From: an uncultured Poribacteria bacterium
Lineage (GTDB): Bacteria > Poribacteria > WGA-4E > WGA-3G
Assembly: GCA_951812525.1 (NCBI GenBank)
Contig: OX638316.1
Coordinates: 496,001 to 560,000, forward strand
Length of the DNA stretch: 64,000 bases
Reading direction: 5' to 3'
Of the stretch, positions 45,102 to 53,641 are shown piece after piece. A model generated the notes under the pieces. That model ran no database searches and was not told the origin of the DNA. It saw only the letters and a list, made by a program, of their open reading frames with translations. Every line of letters starts with the position of its first letter. Positions within the stretch are counted from its first letter, which is position 1. A program made the position numbers and the translations under genes.

Positions 45102-46787
45102 CTATGGATTGGTTTTTAGAATTTCCGAACGAACCTTTAGGATATAGGGGTGTTTAGGTGCTAGGTTAAAAGCATTTTCAATTTCACTCCGAGCATCGGT
45201 GATCCGGTTGAGACGGTAATAGACAAGAGCAAGTGTAGCGCGGTGTATCGGTTGTCTATCGCTTTTAACAGCGGCTTCGGCAAGCGAGAGAGCTTCAGCA
45301 AGCTTCATGTTTTTCCATGCCAGCAAAGATGCTAACGCCTCTTTTGGAAATGGAACGTCCGGTGCGAGTTGGATCGCACGGCGGAAGTCGGTCTCTGCCA
45401 TATCGGATTCGCCCTGTTTCTGATAAACTTTGCCACGCCACAAATACCCGGGTGCCCATGTAGGCTGGTGCTGTATTCCCATCGTCAGTGCCTGCTCGGC
45501 ATCTGCCAAATCCCCTTTCTGTTCGTGCAGATTCGCGAGCTGCACATAGGTATCCATAAAATCGGGTTCATGTTGGATAAGGGTGAGATAGTGCGATGCA
45601 GCTGCTGTTTGATTTCCGAGTTTTGATTCTATCATACCGAGATGAAAAAGTGCCTGACGCGAAGCAGGTTCTGTCATAAGCACACGTTGATATGATTTCT
45701 TAGCGACTGTCAATTCGCCGAGTTGCATTTGAACGTAGGCATAATCTTTCAACGCCGGTGTAAAGGTGTCATCCGTTTCAAGTGCCTTCTGCAGAGGCGT
45801 TAAGGCACGCTGAGGTTGTTTATTTTTGATGAACCAATGTGCCTGACGAAGGTAACGTTCTGCCGACATGCGGCGGTAACGTGTCTCGACAACTTCGGCA
45901 TCCTTGGTGTGCCCCATATCGCGAAGGACCGCAGCGAGTGACTTGTGAAATATCGGTTCGCTCGGTGCATGGCGGATGGCACGTTCATAAAAACGCTGGG
46001 CAACAGTGAGTTGTCCACGCCTTACCCCGACTTCGCCACGTCCGAACGCAGCACTGGCAAGCGTTTCGTCTTGGGTGAGTGCTTCCCGAAAAACGGCATC
46101 AGCCTCGTCAATTCGGTTGAGTTTGAGAAGTACATGCCCCAGATTATTATAGGCAGCTGTTGTATCTGGTTGCAATTGGACAGCAACAATATAGTATCTA
46201 CGAGCCTGCTCGAAGTTCCCGCGCTCGGTTTCAATCTGTCCGAGAGCGACATACCACGCCACGGGTGCATCTTCGCCAGCACCTTTAATGGCTTCTTGGA
46301 ACAATGTATCGGCTTCGTCAAGCTGCTTATTGCGGTGGTACGCAGCAGCGAGTTTGGCTTGTACCATAACCTGTAGGCGCGATCTTGCGACATCCCCTTG
46401 TGGTTGCGTTGAGAGGAGTTGCAAGGCACGTTGAAAGGCAGCAACAGCAGTGGGATAGTCCTTCAGTTTTGCAGCGGCATCACCCTCTCCAATGTAGACG
46501 ATCGGAAATTCAGGTGCATCTTTGGCGAGGGCACGGTATAAATGGAGTGCCTCACTCCATTGTTCTGATTGGAATGCACGCTGCGCGTTCTCCAACCGCT
46601 TTTGGAACGCCTTCGGATAATGCTCTATATCATCAGATAAAGGATCTCCAAATGTCAAGGTGGCACACAAAAATAGGAGACTCCCAATGAATAACAGTCT
46701 CCATTTCCCGATTAGAACACTGCGTTGTGCTTTTTGATTTCCCGTGAGGTGTAGATCGTAATAATTCCACATCCGTCTATTTTCCAT
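45102..46787 (-). CDS. TPR-repeat protein with N-terminal membrane segment
   Basis: A 561-residue protein with a basic start, a membrane/signal segment (about residues 28-46), and from about residue 60 a long run of tetratricopeptide repeats (for example A-A-Y-N-N-L-G-H-V-L-L-K-L-N-R-I-D-E-A). Consistent with a periplasmic, membrane-bound or secreted scaffold; similar TPR proteins help assemble outer-membrane or secretion systems. The ATG at 46787 overlaps the SurA-like gene by 11 bases, so the two are co-translated. No catalytic domain. Confidence 0.85.
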   Translation of the reverse strand: MENRRMWNYYDLHLTGNQKAQRSVLIGKWRLLFIGSLLFLCATLTFGDPLSDDIEHYPKAFQKRLENAQRAFQSEQWSEALHLYRALAKDAPEFPIVYIGEGDAAAKLKDYPTAVAAFQRALQLLSTQPQGDVARSRLQVMVQAKLAAAYHRNKQLDEADTLFQEAIKGAGEDAPVAWYVALGQIETERGNFEQARRYYIVAVQLQPDTTAAYNNLGHVLLKLNRIDEADAVFREALTQDETLASAAFGRGEVGVRRGQLTVAQRFYERAIRHAPSEPIFHKSLAAVLRDMGHTKDAEVVETRYRRMSAERYLRQAHWFIKNKQPQRALTPLQKALETDDTFTPALKDYAYVQMQLGELTVAKKSYQRVLMTEPASRQALFHLGMIESKLGNQTAAASHYLTLIQHEPDFMDTYVQLANLHEQKGDLADAEQALTMGIQHQPTWAPGYLWRGKVYQKQGESDMAETDFRRAIQLAPDVPFPKEALASLLAWKNMKLAEALSLAEAAVKSDRQPIHRATLALVYYRLNRITDARSEIENAFNLAPKHPYILKVRSEILKTNP

Positions 46788-47745
46788 CACTTTCCTGCGT
46801 CAAGGCATCATCCAAAATATGCCAACTCTCCTCTTCTCTCCGTTCGGCTAACCACGCTGCGAATCCGGTTTTTGCTTTTTCCTGCTGAATGCGATCAATA
46901 ATCTCTTCGCTAACCTCCGCATAGGCTTTTTGGCGCGCCGGGTTATTCCGGACGTGCTCAAGAATCTGGTATCCCTCTGAAACAGGGAAGAGGGCACTTC
47001 GCTCAGAATCTTGCAATTCGGCGACAATAGCACCTAACGGTGTATCCACCTCAAGGGTCAAAACTTCAAGCTTCATGGCTAACTGGGTTTCATACACTTC
47101 GCGAACAGTTTCAAATGTTTCGCCTTGCTGCAAACGCATATAGAGTTGTTGTGTCAGATCTTCGACTTTCTGCTTCTCTGTCTCCGATATATCCTTCGGA
47201 ATAGCGATAAACAGTGCATTAAAAGTGACTGTAGGTGGCATGATAAATTCGGTACTGTTCGCATCATAGTATGACCTGGCTAACGTCGCAACCTCGGCAC
47301 TATTAAGGGCATTAAAAAATATGCGACGGAAGAATTCATCATAAACCAGCTGTTCATAAACCCACGCCTTAAGTGCTTCGTCTTCCAGTCCATGCTGTTG
47401 CAGGGCGCGTTGGAATGCTGTATCTGAATCATATCTTTTACGAATTTCGTCTATCTTTTCCGCTACCCGTGCGTCGCGCTCGGTAACCACAATGCCCAGT
47501 CGCTTAGATTCCTGTAAAACCAATTTGCGGTTGATGATCGCATCAAGGGCAGCGCGTCTTTCGGCGGTAGTCCGTGCCTCTGTAACACGCGTCCCCATGA
47601 TAACGGCAATACCCAATTCACTGTCGAGTTCGCTGCGTGTAATGGCATTTTCATTAACAACAGCAACGACATAATCAAGCAATACCTGTGCGTTTGCACT
47701 GCCTACGATACAGAACAGAAGCAGAAAGGCGACGTAACGTATCAT
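46777..47745 (-). CDS. SurA-like periplasmic chaperone / peptidylprolyl isomerase
   Basis: A 322-residue protein with signal peptide ending near A-N-A19, then the SurA N-terminal signature V-V-A-V-V-N-E-N-A-I-T-R-S-E-L and helical chaperone core, followed by a parvulin-like region (from about residue 175) that is poorly conserved. It should assist folding of outer-membrane proteins. It starts one base after the dehydratase stop and overlaps the TPR gene downstream. Confidence 0.82.
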   Translation of the reverse strand: MIRYVAFLLLFCIVGSANAQVLLDYVVAVVNENAITRSELDSELGIAVIMGTRVTEARTTAERRAALDAIINRKLVLQESKRLGIVVTERDARVAEKIDEIRKRYDSDTAFQRALQQHGLEDEALKAWVYEQLVYDEFFRRIFFNALNSAEVATLARSYYDANSTEFIMPPTVTFNALFIAIPKDISETEKQKVEDLTQQLYMRLQQGETFETVREVYETQLAMKLEVLTLEVDTPLGAIVAELQDSERSALFPVSEGYQILEHVRNNPARQKAYAEVSEEIIDRIQQEKAKTGFAAWLAERREEESWHILDDALTQESDGK

Positions 47746-47746
47746 A

Positions 47747-48916
47747 TTATCGTGGATTCCTCGGTGTTAGCCACTCCTCTTCAATGTGCAGACCGAGTCC
47801 AGGACCGTCATTTGGTGAAATATAACTCTCTGTAGGGAGAGATTCGCCTTCAAACAGCTTTGTTTCCTCTAAAGGCACACCCGGTGGGACACCGAGGTAG
47901 TATTCTACCCAAGGTGTATTGGGCATAGCAGCAGAAAGATGAAGTCCAGATTGCCGGAGTCCACCACCGTGAAAGATAACGGTTAGACCGGCAGCGTCAG
48001 CGAGATGGCAGATCTTAACACATTCGGTTATGCCACCCACCCAGAAGGTGTCTGGCTGTAAGATATCCAAACATCGTCTTTCGATAATTTGTTGAAATGG
48101 GAAACGGGTGTAGTGATGTTCGCCGCTTGCCAAACTCACCCAATCGACAGCCTCTCTAACTTTCACCAAACCGTCAATGTCTTCAGGAATGAGAAACTCC
48201 TCGATCCACTTGAGACGATAGGGACGGAGACGCTGTGCCAAGCGAATGGTGTAATCAACATCAAAAGCCATGTAGCAATCGAGCATAATTTCAACATCAT
48301 CACCGACTGTTTCCCTTGTTTTCGCGACCAATTTTTCGTTTTCCTTCAAACCCCATTCACCGTCAACAGGTCCGTAAGGACACGCCAACTTAACCGCCTT
48401 GAATCCGAGTTCCAACTGCCAATCGGTATCGTTGCCGGTCGCGTAGGCGAAAAGCTTCTCACGTATCGGACCACCAAGGAGTTCATAGACGGGTTGGTTT
48501 TTAATTTTGCCGATAAGATCCCATAAGGCAATGTCAACACCGCTGATTGCACAACTGGTTAATCCTTGCGAACCGTAAGGTTTGGACATACGAAACATCA
48601 TATCCCAAAGCTTTTCAACGGCGAAACAATTCTCACCAATCAGCATCGGTGCGAAATGCTCATCAATAATCGCCGCAACAGGCGTTCCGAAGGAGGTTTC
48701 GCCTATACCCCACGTGCCGTCCTCGGCGGTGACTTTGACGTAGACGGTATCCCACTTCGGCATCCAACTGGAACGGTGGCGTTTGTATTGGGGGTAACGC
48801 GACATCGGGTTCGCGACTTCAGCGTGGACGTTCCATGCATCGCGACGCTGTTGTGTGCGTTTGCCGTCGCGCGGCGGCACATTGATTCGGACTGTTTGGA
48901 TGTCTTTTATCTTCAT
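47747..48916 (-). CDS. Enolase-superfamily dehydratase, L-rhamnonate dehydratase-like
   Basis: A 389-residue member of the enolase superfamily. Metal ligands are D213 (M-L-D-C-Y-M), E239 or E240 (W-I-E-E) and E266 (S-G-E-H-H), with catalytic H316 (F-H-G-G-G). The segments N-P-M-S-R-Y-P and S-G-E-H-H-Y-T match rhamnonate dehydratase (RhmD). It would convert an aldonate to a 2-keto-3-deoxy acid. ATG 48916 has a ggag ribosome-binding site; a second ATG lies 12 bases upstream. The gene is upstream of, and one base from, the SurA-like gene. Confidence 0.85.
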   Translation of the reverse strand: MKIKDIQTVRINVPPRDGKRTQQRRDAWNVHAEVANPMSRYPQYKRHRSSWMPKWDTVYVKVTAEDGTWGIGETSFGTPVAAIIDEHFAPMLIGENCFAVEKLWDMMFRMSKPYGSQGLTSCAISGVDIALWDLIGKIKNQPVYELLGGPIREKLFAYATGNDTDWQLELGFKAVKLACPYGPVDGEWGLKENEKLVAKTRETVGDDVEIMLDCYMAFDVDYTIRLAQRLRPYRLKWIEEFLIPEDIDGLVKVREAVDWVSLASGEHHYTRFPFQQIIERRCLDILQPDTFWVGGITECVKICHLADAAGLTVIFHGGGLRQSGLHLSAAMPNTPWVEYYLGVPPGVPLEETKLFEGESLPTESYISPNDGPGLGLHIEEEWLTPRNPR

Positions 48917-48980
48917 GTCTCGCTCCATTTAAGGTTTGCAGCATAATACCATAAGCCGGCATTTAATTCAAATGTAGCAG

Positions 48981-49054
48981 TTGTCAGTTGTCAGCTATCA
49001 GCAGTCAGTAAGGTCGGGATTCGGAGATCCGTCCTACAGAAGAATTGAACGGTC
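48981..49054. repeat. Short palindromic repeat cluster
   Basis: Positions 48981-49010 contain the ttgtcagttgtcagctatcagcagtcag type of motif; 49013-49054 is a copy of the sequence at 36751-36792 (cggagatccgtcctacagaag type). It lies in the intergenic space between the dehydratase gene (minus) and the TrpD-like gene (plus). Confidence 0.75.
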
Positions 49055-49073
49055 TTGCGCAGAACTCGCAAAT

Positions 49074-49102
49074 TTGTTTTAAACGCCGATATGCAGTATA
49101 AT
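49074..49102 (+). promoter_or_regulatory. Promoter of the TrpD-like gene
   Basis: TTGTTT, 17-base spacer, TATAAT, about 62 bases before the ATG at 49164. Confidence 0.6.
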
Positions 49103-49163
49103 AGAATTCTTCACACATTCTACCACAAAAACACGATTGAAGTCGCTCGGAGGACCTTGTGCA

Positions 49164-50654
49164 ATGGAAGATTTTAATACTCATGCATACACACCAGCAT
49201 ATCCAGGACCGAATACAGACCTGCTTGAAGCACAGGCGAGAGTTTGCACGGGACCGCATCAGACGCGTCCATTAGGCATAAATCCCTCGGATTCACCGCA
49301 ACCGGAGCCGATTCTCGAAACGATTCTGAAGTCTATAGCGGGTAGGTTACCGGAAACGGAGACGGCTTCAGGCGCACAAATGGGAGCGTTTTTCGCGGCG
49401 ATGACGCTCCGCGCCTATTTTCCAGAATCGACACAATGGAGTCCGGCAGAAGAGGCAGCATTTCATAAATACCGTTCAGCACTCACAAAACAATCACCAC
49501 CAGAGATCCAGTATCTGATGAACCTCGATTGTGGCTATGCCCCACGGAATCCGACAGAGGCAGTTGTCGTGAAAGCATTGGAAAAGATTTTGCGGGCAAA
49601 ACATTTAAGTTACGTTGAAACCCGCGAGATGTGCGAAGCTATCCTCAGCGACGATGTAAAACCGGCGTTCAAAGGTGCTGCACTTATAGGACAACGGATG
49701 AACCGCGAAACATATCAGGAGGTACGAGGCTATCTTGATGCGTTTTTCGGACCGGAAGCGGTCAAACCTATTGATGTTAGAACGTTGACGCATTTCGGGC
49801 AGCCTTACGATGGCGCAACACGTTACTTTCGTCCGACGCTCTTTGTGGCAGCGGTGCGCGCGGCACTCGGTGAGGCATCACTCCTCCATAGTGTGGATGC
49901 AATGCCGCCGAAGAATGGTGTAACGGAAGAGACTATCTTAAAGGCACTTGGTGCAAACACGCGCTTATCGCTGGCACAAACCGCATCGCTGATTACGGAC
50001 GCATCGATCAGGTTTGGATACATCAGCCAACGCGAGTATTGTCCAGCGGCTTATGATTTGCGCGAATTGCGGGTGCACATCAAGAAACGTCCACCTTGGG
50101 CAGCGACAGAAAAGGCACAACAATTCTTTTCGGCGCAGGAAGCGAATTATATGGTACTCGGCTACTACCATATCGGCTACGAGAAACCGCTCCTTCAATT
50201 GGCGTGGGAACGCGGGCTTGATGCCGCTATCGCTGTGAAGGGTGAGGAAGGAACAAGCCATTATGCCCTGCGTCTTGGAAAGCCGTCTACACATGACCGA
50301 ATGGCAATCAACTATTCGCAAGGCTTCCACCGCGTGAACGGTGTCCGTGAAGACTTCGCAATGGATATCGATCCAGAAATTTACGGATTCAACTATGCTC
50401 GGAGTCCGCGTCCAGAGGTCGTAAGCGCGCAGGCATTCGCGGAAGCGGGTGTGGCAGCTTTATCGGGTGAAAAAGGACACATCTACGATAGGATTCTGCT
50501 GAACACTGCAATGGTTGACTATCTGTTGGGAATCTACCGAGAGCCTGAGGAGGCACTGACACGTGCACAGTCGGTGATGGACAACGGGCGGGCGTTGAAA
50601 CATTTGCAGGCGTACATAACCGTCAGCAATCAGCTATCAGCAGTCAGCATTTAG
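49164..50654 (+). CDS. Anthranilate phosphoribosyltransferase-like protein (glycosyltransferase family 3)
   Basis: A 496-residue protein that resembles the TrpD / glycosyl-transferase-family-3 fold, including the helical N-terminal domain (about residues 80-190) and a C-terminal phosphoribosyl-transfer-like core with V-K-G-E-E-G-T-S-H around residue 370. True TrpD has a G-T-G-G-D motif; here the aligned region is H-F-G-Q-P-Y-D-G-A-T-R, so phosphoribosyltransferase activity is not assured. Start 49164 has a ggagg ribosome-binding site. The last ten residues (V-S-N-Q-L-S-A-V-S-I) are encoded by a repeat element. Confidence 0.75.
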   Translation: MEDFNTHAYTPAYPGPNTDLLEAQARVCTGPHQTRPLGINPSDSPQPEPILETILKSIAGRLPETETASGAQMGAFFAAMTLRAYFPESTQWSPAEEAAFHKYRSALTKQSPPEIQYLMNLDCGYAPRNPTEAVVVKALEKILRAKHLSYVETREMCEAILSDDVKPAFKGAALIGQRMNRETYQEVRGYLDAFFGPEAVKPIDVRTLTHFGQPYDGATRYFRPTLFVAAVRAALGEASLLHSVDAMPPKNGVTEETILKALGANTRLSLAQTASLITDASIRFGYISQREYCPAAYDLRELRVHIKKRPPWAATEKAQQFFSAQEANYMVLGYYHIGYEKPLLQLAWERGLDAAIAVKGEEGTSHYALRLGKPSTHDRMAINYSQGFHRVNGVREDFAMDIDPEIYGFNYARSPRPEVVSAQAFAEAGVAALSGEKGHIYDRILLNTAMVDYLLGIYREPEEALTRAQSVMDNGRALKHLQAYITVSNQLSAVSI

Positions 50655-50697
50655 ATACCGTTCGATCGTTGATTACTGACGGCTGATAGCCAACAAC
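50621..50697. repeat. Palindromic repeat at the TrpD-like gene end
   Basis: An inverted pair gctatcagcagtcag / ctgacggctgatagc (14 of 15 matching) separated by about 27 bases. The left arm lies inside the gene and encodes its C-terminus; the right arm is intergenic between convergent genes and could act as a terminator. Confidence 0.75.
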
Positions 50698-50704
50698 TAA
50701 TTTT

Positions 50705-51847
50705 TTAAATATAACCAGTCGAGCCATCAGGACGGATAGGACAGGTGCGTTGCCAATGGATGTATTCGTTGTCTGTGATTGCTGCTTCGTCCACCTCTAC
50801 ACCCAAACCGGGACGGTCCCGTAACTCCAGATAGCCGTCTTTCGGAAGATAAGGTTCATCTACCCAAGCGTTCCATTCCGTCTCAGTAGGCAAGAGATAT
50901 TCCAAAATTTTGAAGTTCGCTGTTGCAGCGGCGAAGTGTACATTGACAGCGGTTGCCAGTGGTCCCATCGGATTATGAGGTGCAATACTCACGTAGTGCG
51001 CTTCGGCGATCGCGGCGATCTTGCGCATCTCCAGCAACCCGCCGCAGACACAAATGTCTGGCTGAATGATGTCAGCCCCTTGCCCGGCGATGATGTCCAG
51101 AAACTCAAAGCGCGTATAGAGGGACTCTCCAGTGGCGAGTGGAACCTGCATCTGAGAACGTAGACGCGTCCACGCAGGGATGTGCTCAGGTCGGAGCGGT
51201 TCCTCGTAAAAATACGGGTCGTAGGGTGCAAGGGCATTGGCGAGTTGCAGCGCGCGAATCGGCTCGAAGATTTTGGCATGTGGATCGAAGGCGAACTCCC
51301 ACTCTGACGGCGTATTTTCCCGTATCTGCTCAAAATAGGTCGCGGCGGCATCGCAGACGCGTCCCCACCGATCTGCGTCGGGATCAAGCTGATAAGGACT
51401 GGTCTTGAACGCCGTGAATCCCCAATCCTCATGGAGTTTGCGTGCCTGATCAGCGGCTTCAATGCCATCTCTACCACCGATGCCGCGGTAGACACGGATG
51501 CGGTCTCGTGCATGTCCACCGAGGAGCATGTAGACCGGCAAACCCGCTGCTTTTCCACTGATGTCCCAAAGGGCGTGATCAACAGCAGAAATAACAGCAA
51601 GACCGGCACCACCTGGTGGAAAACGAAACTGCTGATGCAGTTTCAGCATGATATATTCAATCCGCCTCGGATCGGCGCCCTGAATCATCTCAAAGATATA
51701 GTCGGCAATGGGTTCAACAGAGAGATCTGGACCCGTAGAGTAAGCTTCACCCCATCCGTAGAGCCCTTCATCTGTTTCTACCTTGATGAGACCACGGGGT
51801 CGGTTACCAAAGCGTGCCATAAAGGTTTTGATAGCAGTGATTTTCAT
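50705..51847 (-). CDS. Enolase-superfamily dehydratase, galactonate dehydratase-like
   Basis: A 380-residue member of the enolase superfamily. Metal ligands D188, E215 and E241, and catalytic H190 and H291, fall at nearly the same positions as in the galactonate-dehydratase-like protein at 18930-20075, so the two are paralogs with probably different substrates. Expected product is a 2-keto-3-deoxy sugar acid. The gene converges with the TrpD-like gene and has only a weak ribosome-binding site. Confidence 0.86.
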   Translation of the reverse strand: MKITAIKTFMARFGNRPRGLIKVETDEGLYGWGEAYSTGPDLSVEPIADYIFEMIQGADPRRIEYIMLKLHQQFRFPPGGAGLAVISAVDHALWDISGKAAGLPVYMLLGGHARDRIRVYRGIGGRDGIEAADQARKLHEDWGFTAFKTSPYQLDPDADRWGRVCDAAATYFEQIRENTPSEWEFAFDPHAKIFEPIRALQLANALAPYDPYFYEEPLRPEHIPAWTRLRSQMQVPLATGESLYTRFEFLDIIAGQGADIIQPDICVCGGLLEMRKIAAIAEAHYVSIAPHNPMGPLATAVNVHFAAATANFKILEYLLPTETEWNAWVDEPYLPKDGYLELRDRPGLGVEVDEAAITDNEYIHWQRTCPIRPDGSTGYI

Positions 51848-52062
51848 TTTTTAACTATGGCCTCCGTTCTGCCCTCCACTTCGTTTCGGGCAGGTTTTTG
51901 GTTAAGTCGCAGGGACTTCAACAGTTGCGCGGGATAATTTCAGGAGGACGTGCGTCAGTTACCTATTCTATTCCTACCACAAACTGATCCTTGCTTAAAC
52001 AGATATCCGATCTAACCACAAACCTCTTAACCGACTGCTGACTGCTAATCGCTGACCGCCAA

Positions 52063-53607
52063 TTACCATGGATGCGTCCGAAACGGTGATGCCGGTAGCC
52101 CTTCCTTGTTCGCTAAATTGGGTTCAGCATTTTGATGCCAACCAAATCGGACTGCAACAGGATTCGCAACGGTGTCACTGGAAACGAGGATTGTGTTGCC
52201 GTCAATTGTTGCTTTCGCTTCGATAAATTGCTTGTCTTCACCTGCGATTTCAAACCATGTGAGCGGCATTTCATCTTGCGCCATCAATCCACTACCGACG
52301 AAATCAAAACTGAGTCGGATTGTGTTTCCCTCTACTTCCATTGATTTGTAGTGCGGACCGGAGTAGGTTACATCATCTCTGCCGTAGGTTTTTGCAAGTG
52401 CCCACAACGCAAGTCGTCTACCCACCTCCTGTTTGTTCCGGGGGTGGATGTCCTTGAGGTTGCCAATGTCCGTTGTCACAGCCATGCCGGTATTCGGGAC
52501 AGATAAGGTTGCTGTTTGTGCTTCCCAAATCTGTGGTAAAAAGAATGGATCTCCGATCCATCCGCCGTAATTAAACGGTGCGAGTTGAACAAAATAGAAA
52601 GGGAAATCACCTTGTCCCCAGACCTCGCGCCATCCGTTGATGAGTGCTTTCATCTTCTCGTGGTAGAGCATACCGTCTTGAAGGTTAGATTCACCTTGAT
52701 ACCAGAGCGCGCCCCGTATAGCATAAGGGACAATCGGATACACCATGCCGTTGTAAAGTCCGGTCGGTCTCGCTTGATGCCTTAGTGAGTGTCTATTTTC
52801 AGGTATCTGCGTAAGACGGGTGTCGGTTTCCAATGCCTCCCGCGTCTCCGCAATCCACGTTTCAATCGCCTTCATTTTCTCGGGAAGTTGCTGGCGATAG
52901 TTTTCATGTGCCTCTTGAATCTCTTTAGATATAGACTCAAGTGCCGGAACACTGGTAAAACCGGCAGGTGGCGTCCACGGTTCAATGCGGGTGCCGCCCC
53001 ACGAGGTATTGATTAATCCGATAGGGACATCAAGGTTTTTATAAAGTTTCCGCCCGAAATAGTAGGCAACGGCAGAGAAACTTTCAATTGTCTCAGGCGT
53101 AGTTTCGGACCAGTCTGCCTCTACGTCATGCTGAAGCAGCCCTGATGGTTTACGCGGCACATCAAACAATCGGATAGTTGGATAGTTCGCTGCGGCGATT
53201 TCTGTCTCGCTGTCTTTTGAGGCACGTACCGACCATTCCATGTTTGACTGTCCGGAGCAGACCCAAACCTCACCGAAAAGGATATTCGTCAGTTCAAGGG
53301 TATTTCCACCAACGATCTTGAGTGTATAGGGACCGCCTGCAGCCATCGCGGGGAGTTTGGTTCGCCAGTTGCCTGCTGCGTCGGCAACCGCGGTGGTTGA
53401 GGAAACGGGTTCTGCACCTTCGTTCTCGGTGCTGAGGGTTATCGTGATTTCCTCGCCTGTGGATGCCCAGCCCCAAATGGGAACTTGTATGTCGCGTTGC
53501 AACACCATGTTATTGCCGATGACGCTGGGTAAAGTAATCTCGGCATGCACGAGGGCTTGTGTAAAGAATAGTAGAAAACCGATAAGAGATAGAGTGATTC
53601 GTTTCAT
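52063..53607 (-). CDS. Sialate O-acetylesterase-like (SASA/SGNH) secreted protein
   Basis: A 514-residue protein with signal peptide (cleavage near H-A22) and an SGNH-type esterase core: G-Q-S-N-M-E-W with nucleophile S121, A-L-W-Y-Q-G-E-S-N as block III, and a distal D-x-H-P-R-N-K near residue 385. Family members remove acetyl groups from sialic acid or other acetylated glycans. The start at 53607 with an aaggg ribosome-binding site is preferred over longer frames that begin inside the neighbouring recD2 gene. Context suits degradation of acetylated polysaccharide. Confidence 0.9.
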   Translation of the reverse strand: MKRITLSLIGFLLFFTQALVHAEITLPSVIGNNMVLQRDIQVPIWGWASTGEEITITLSTENEGAEPVSSTTAVADAAGNWRTKLPAMAAGGPYTLKIVGGNTLELTNILFGEVWVCSGQSNMEWSVRASKDSETEIAAANYPTIRLFDVPRKPSGLLQHDVEADWSETTPETIESFSAVAYYFGRKLYKNLDVPIGLINTSWGGTRIEPWTPPAGFTSVPALESISKEIQEAHENYRQQLPEKMKAIETWIAETREALETDTRLTQIPENRHSLRHQARPTGLYNGMVYPIVPYAIRGALWYQGESNLQDGMLYHEKMKALINGWREVWGQGDFPFYFVQLAPFNYGGWIGDPFFLPQIWEAQTATLSVPNTGMAVTTDIGNLKDIHPRNKQEVGRRLALWALAKTYGRDDVTYSGPHYKSMEVEGNTIRLSFDFVGSGLMAQDEMPLTWFEIAGEDKQFIEAKATIDGNTILVSSDTVANPVAVRFGWHQNAEPNLANKEGLPASPFRTHPW

Positions 53608-53641
53608 CTGTTGCCCCTTAGAATTTAAATGGTTAATTATA

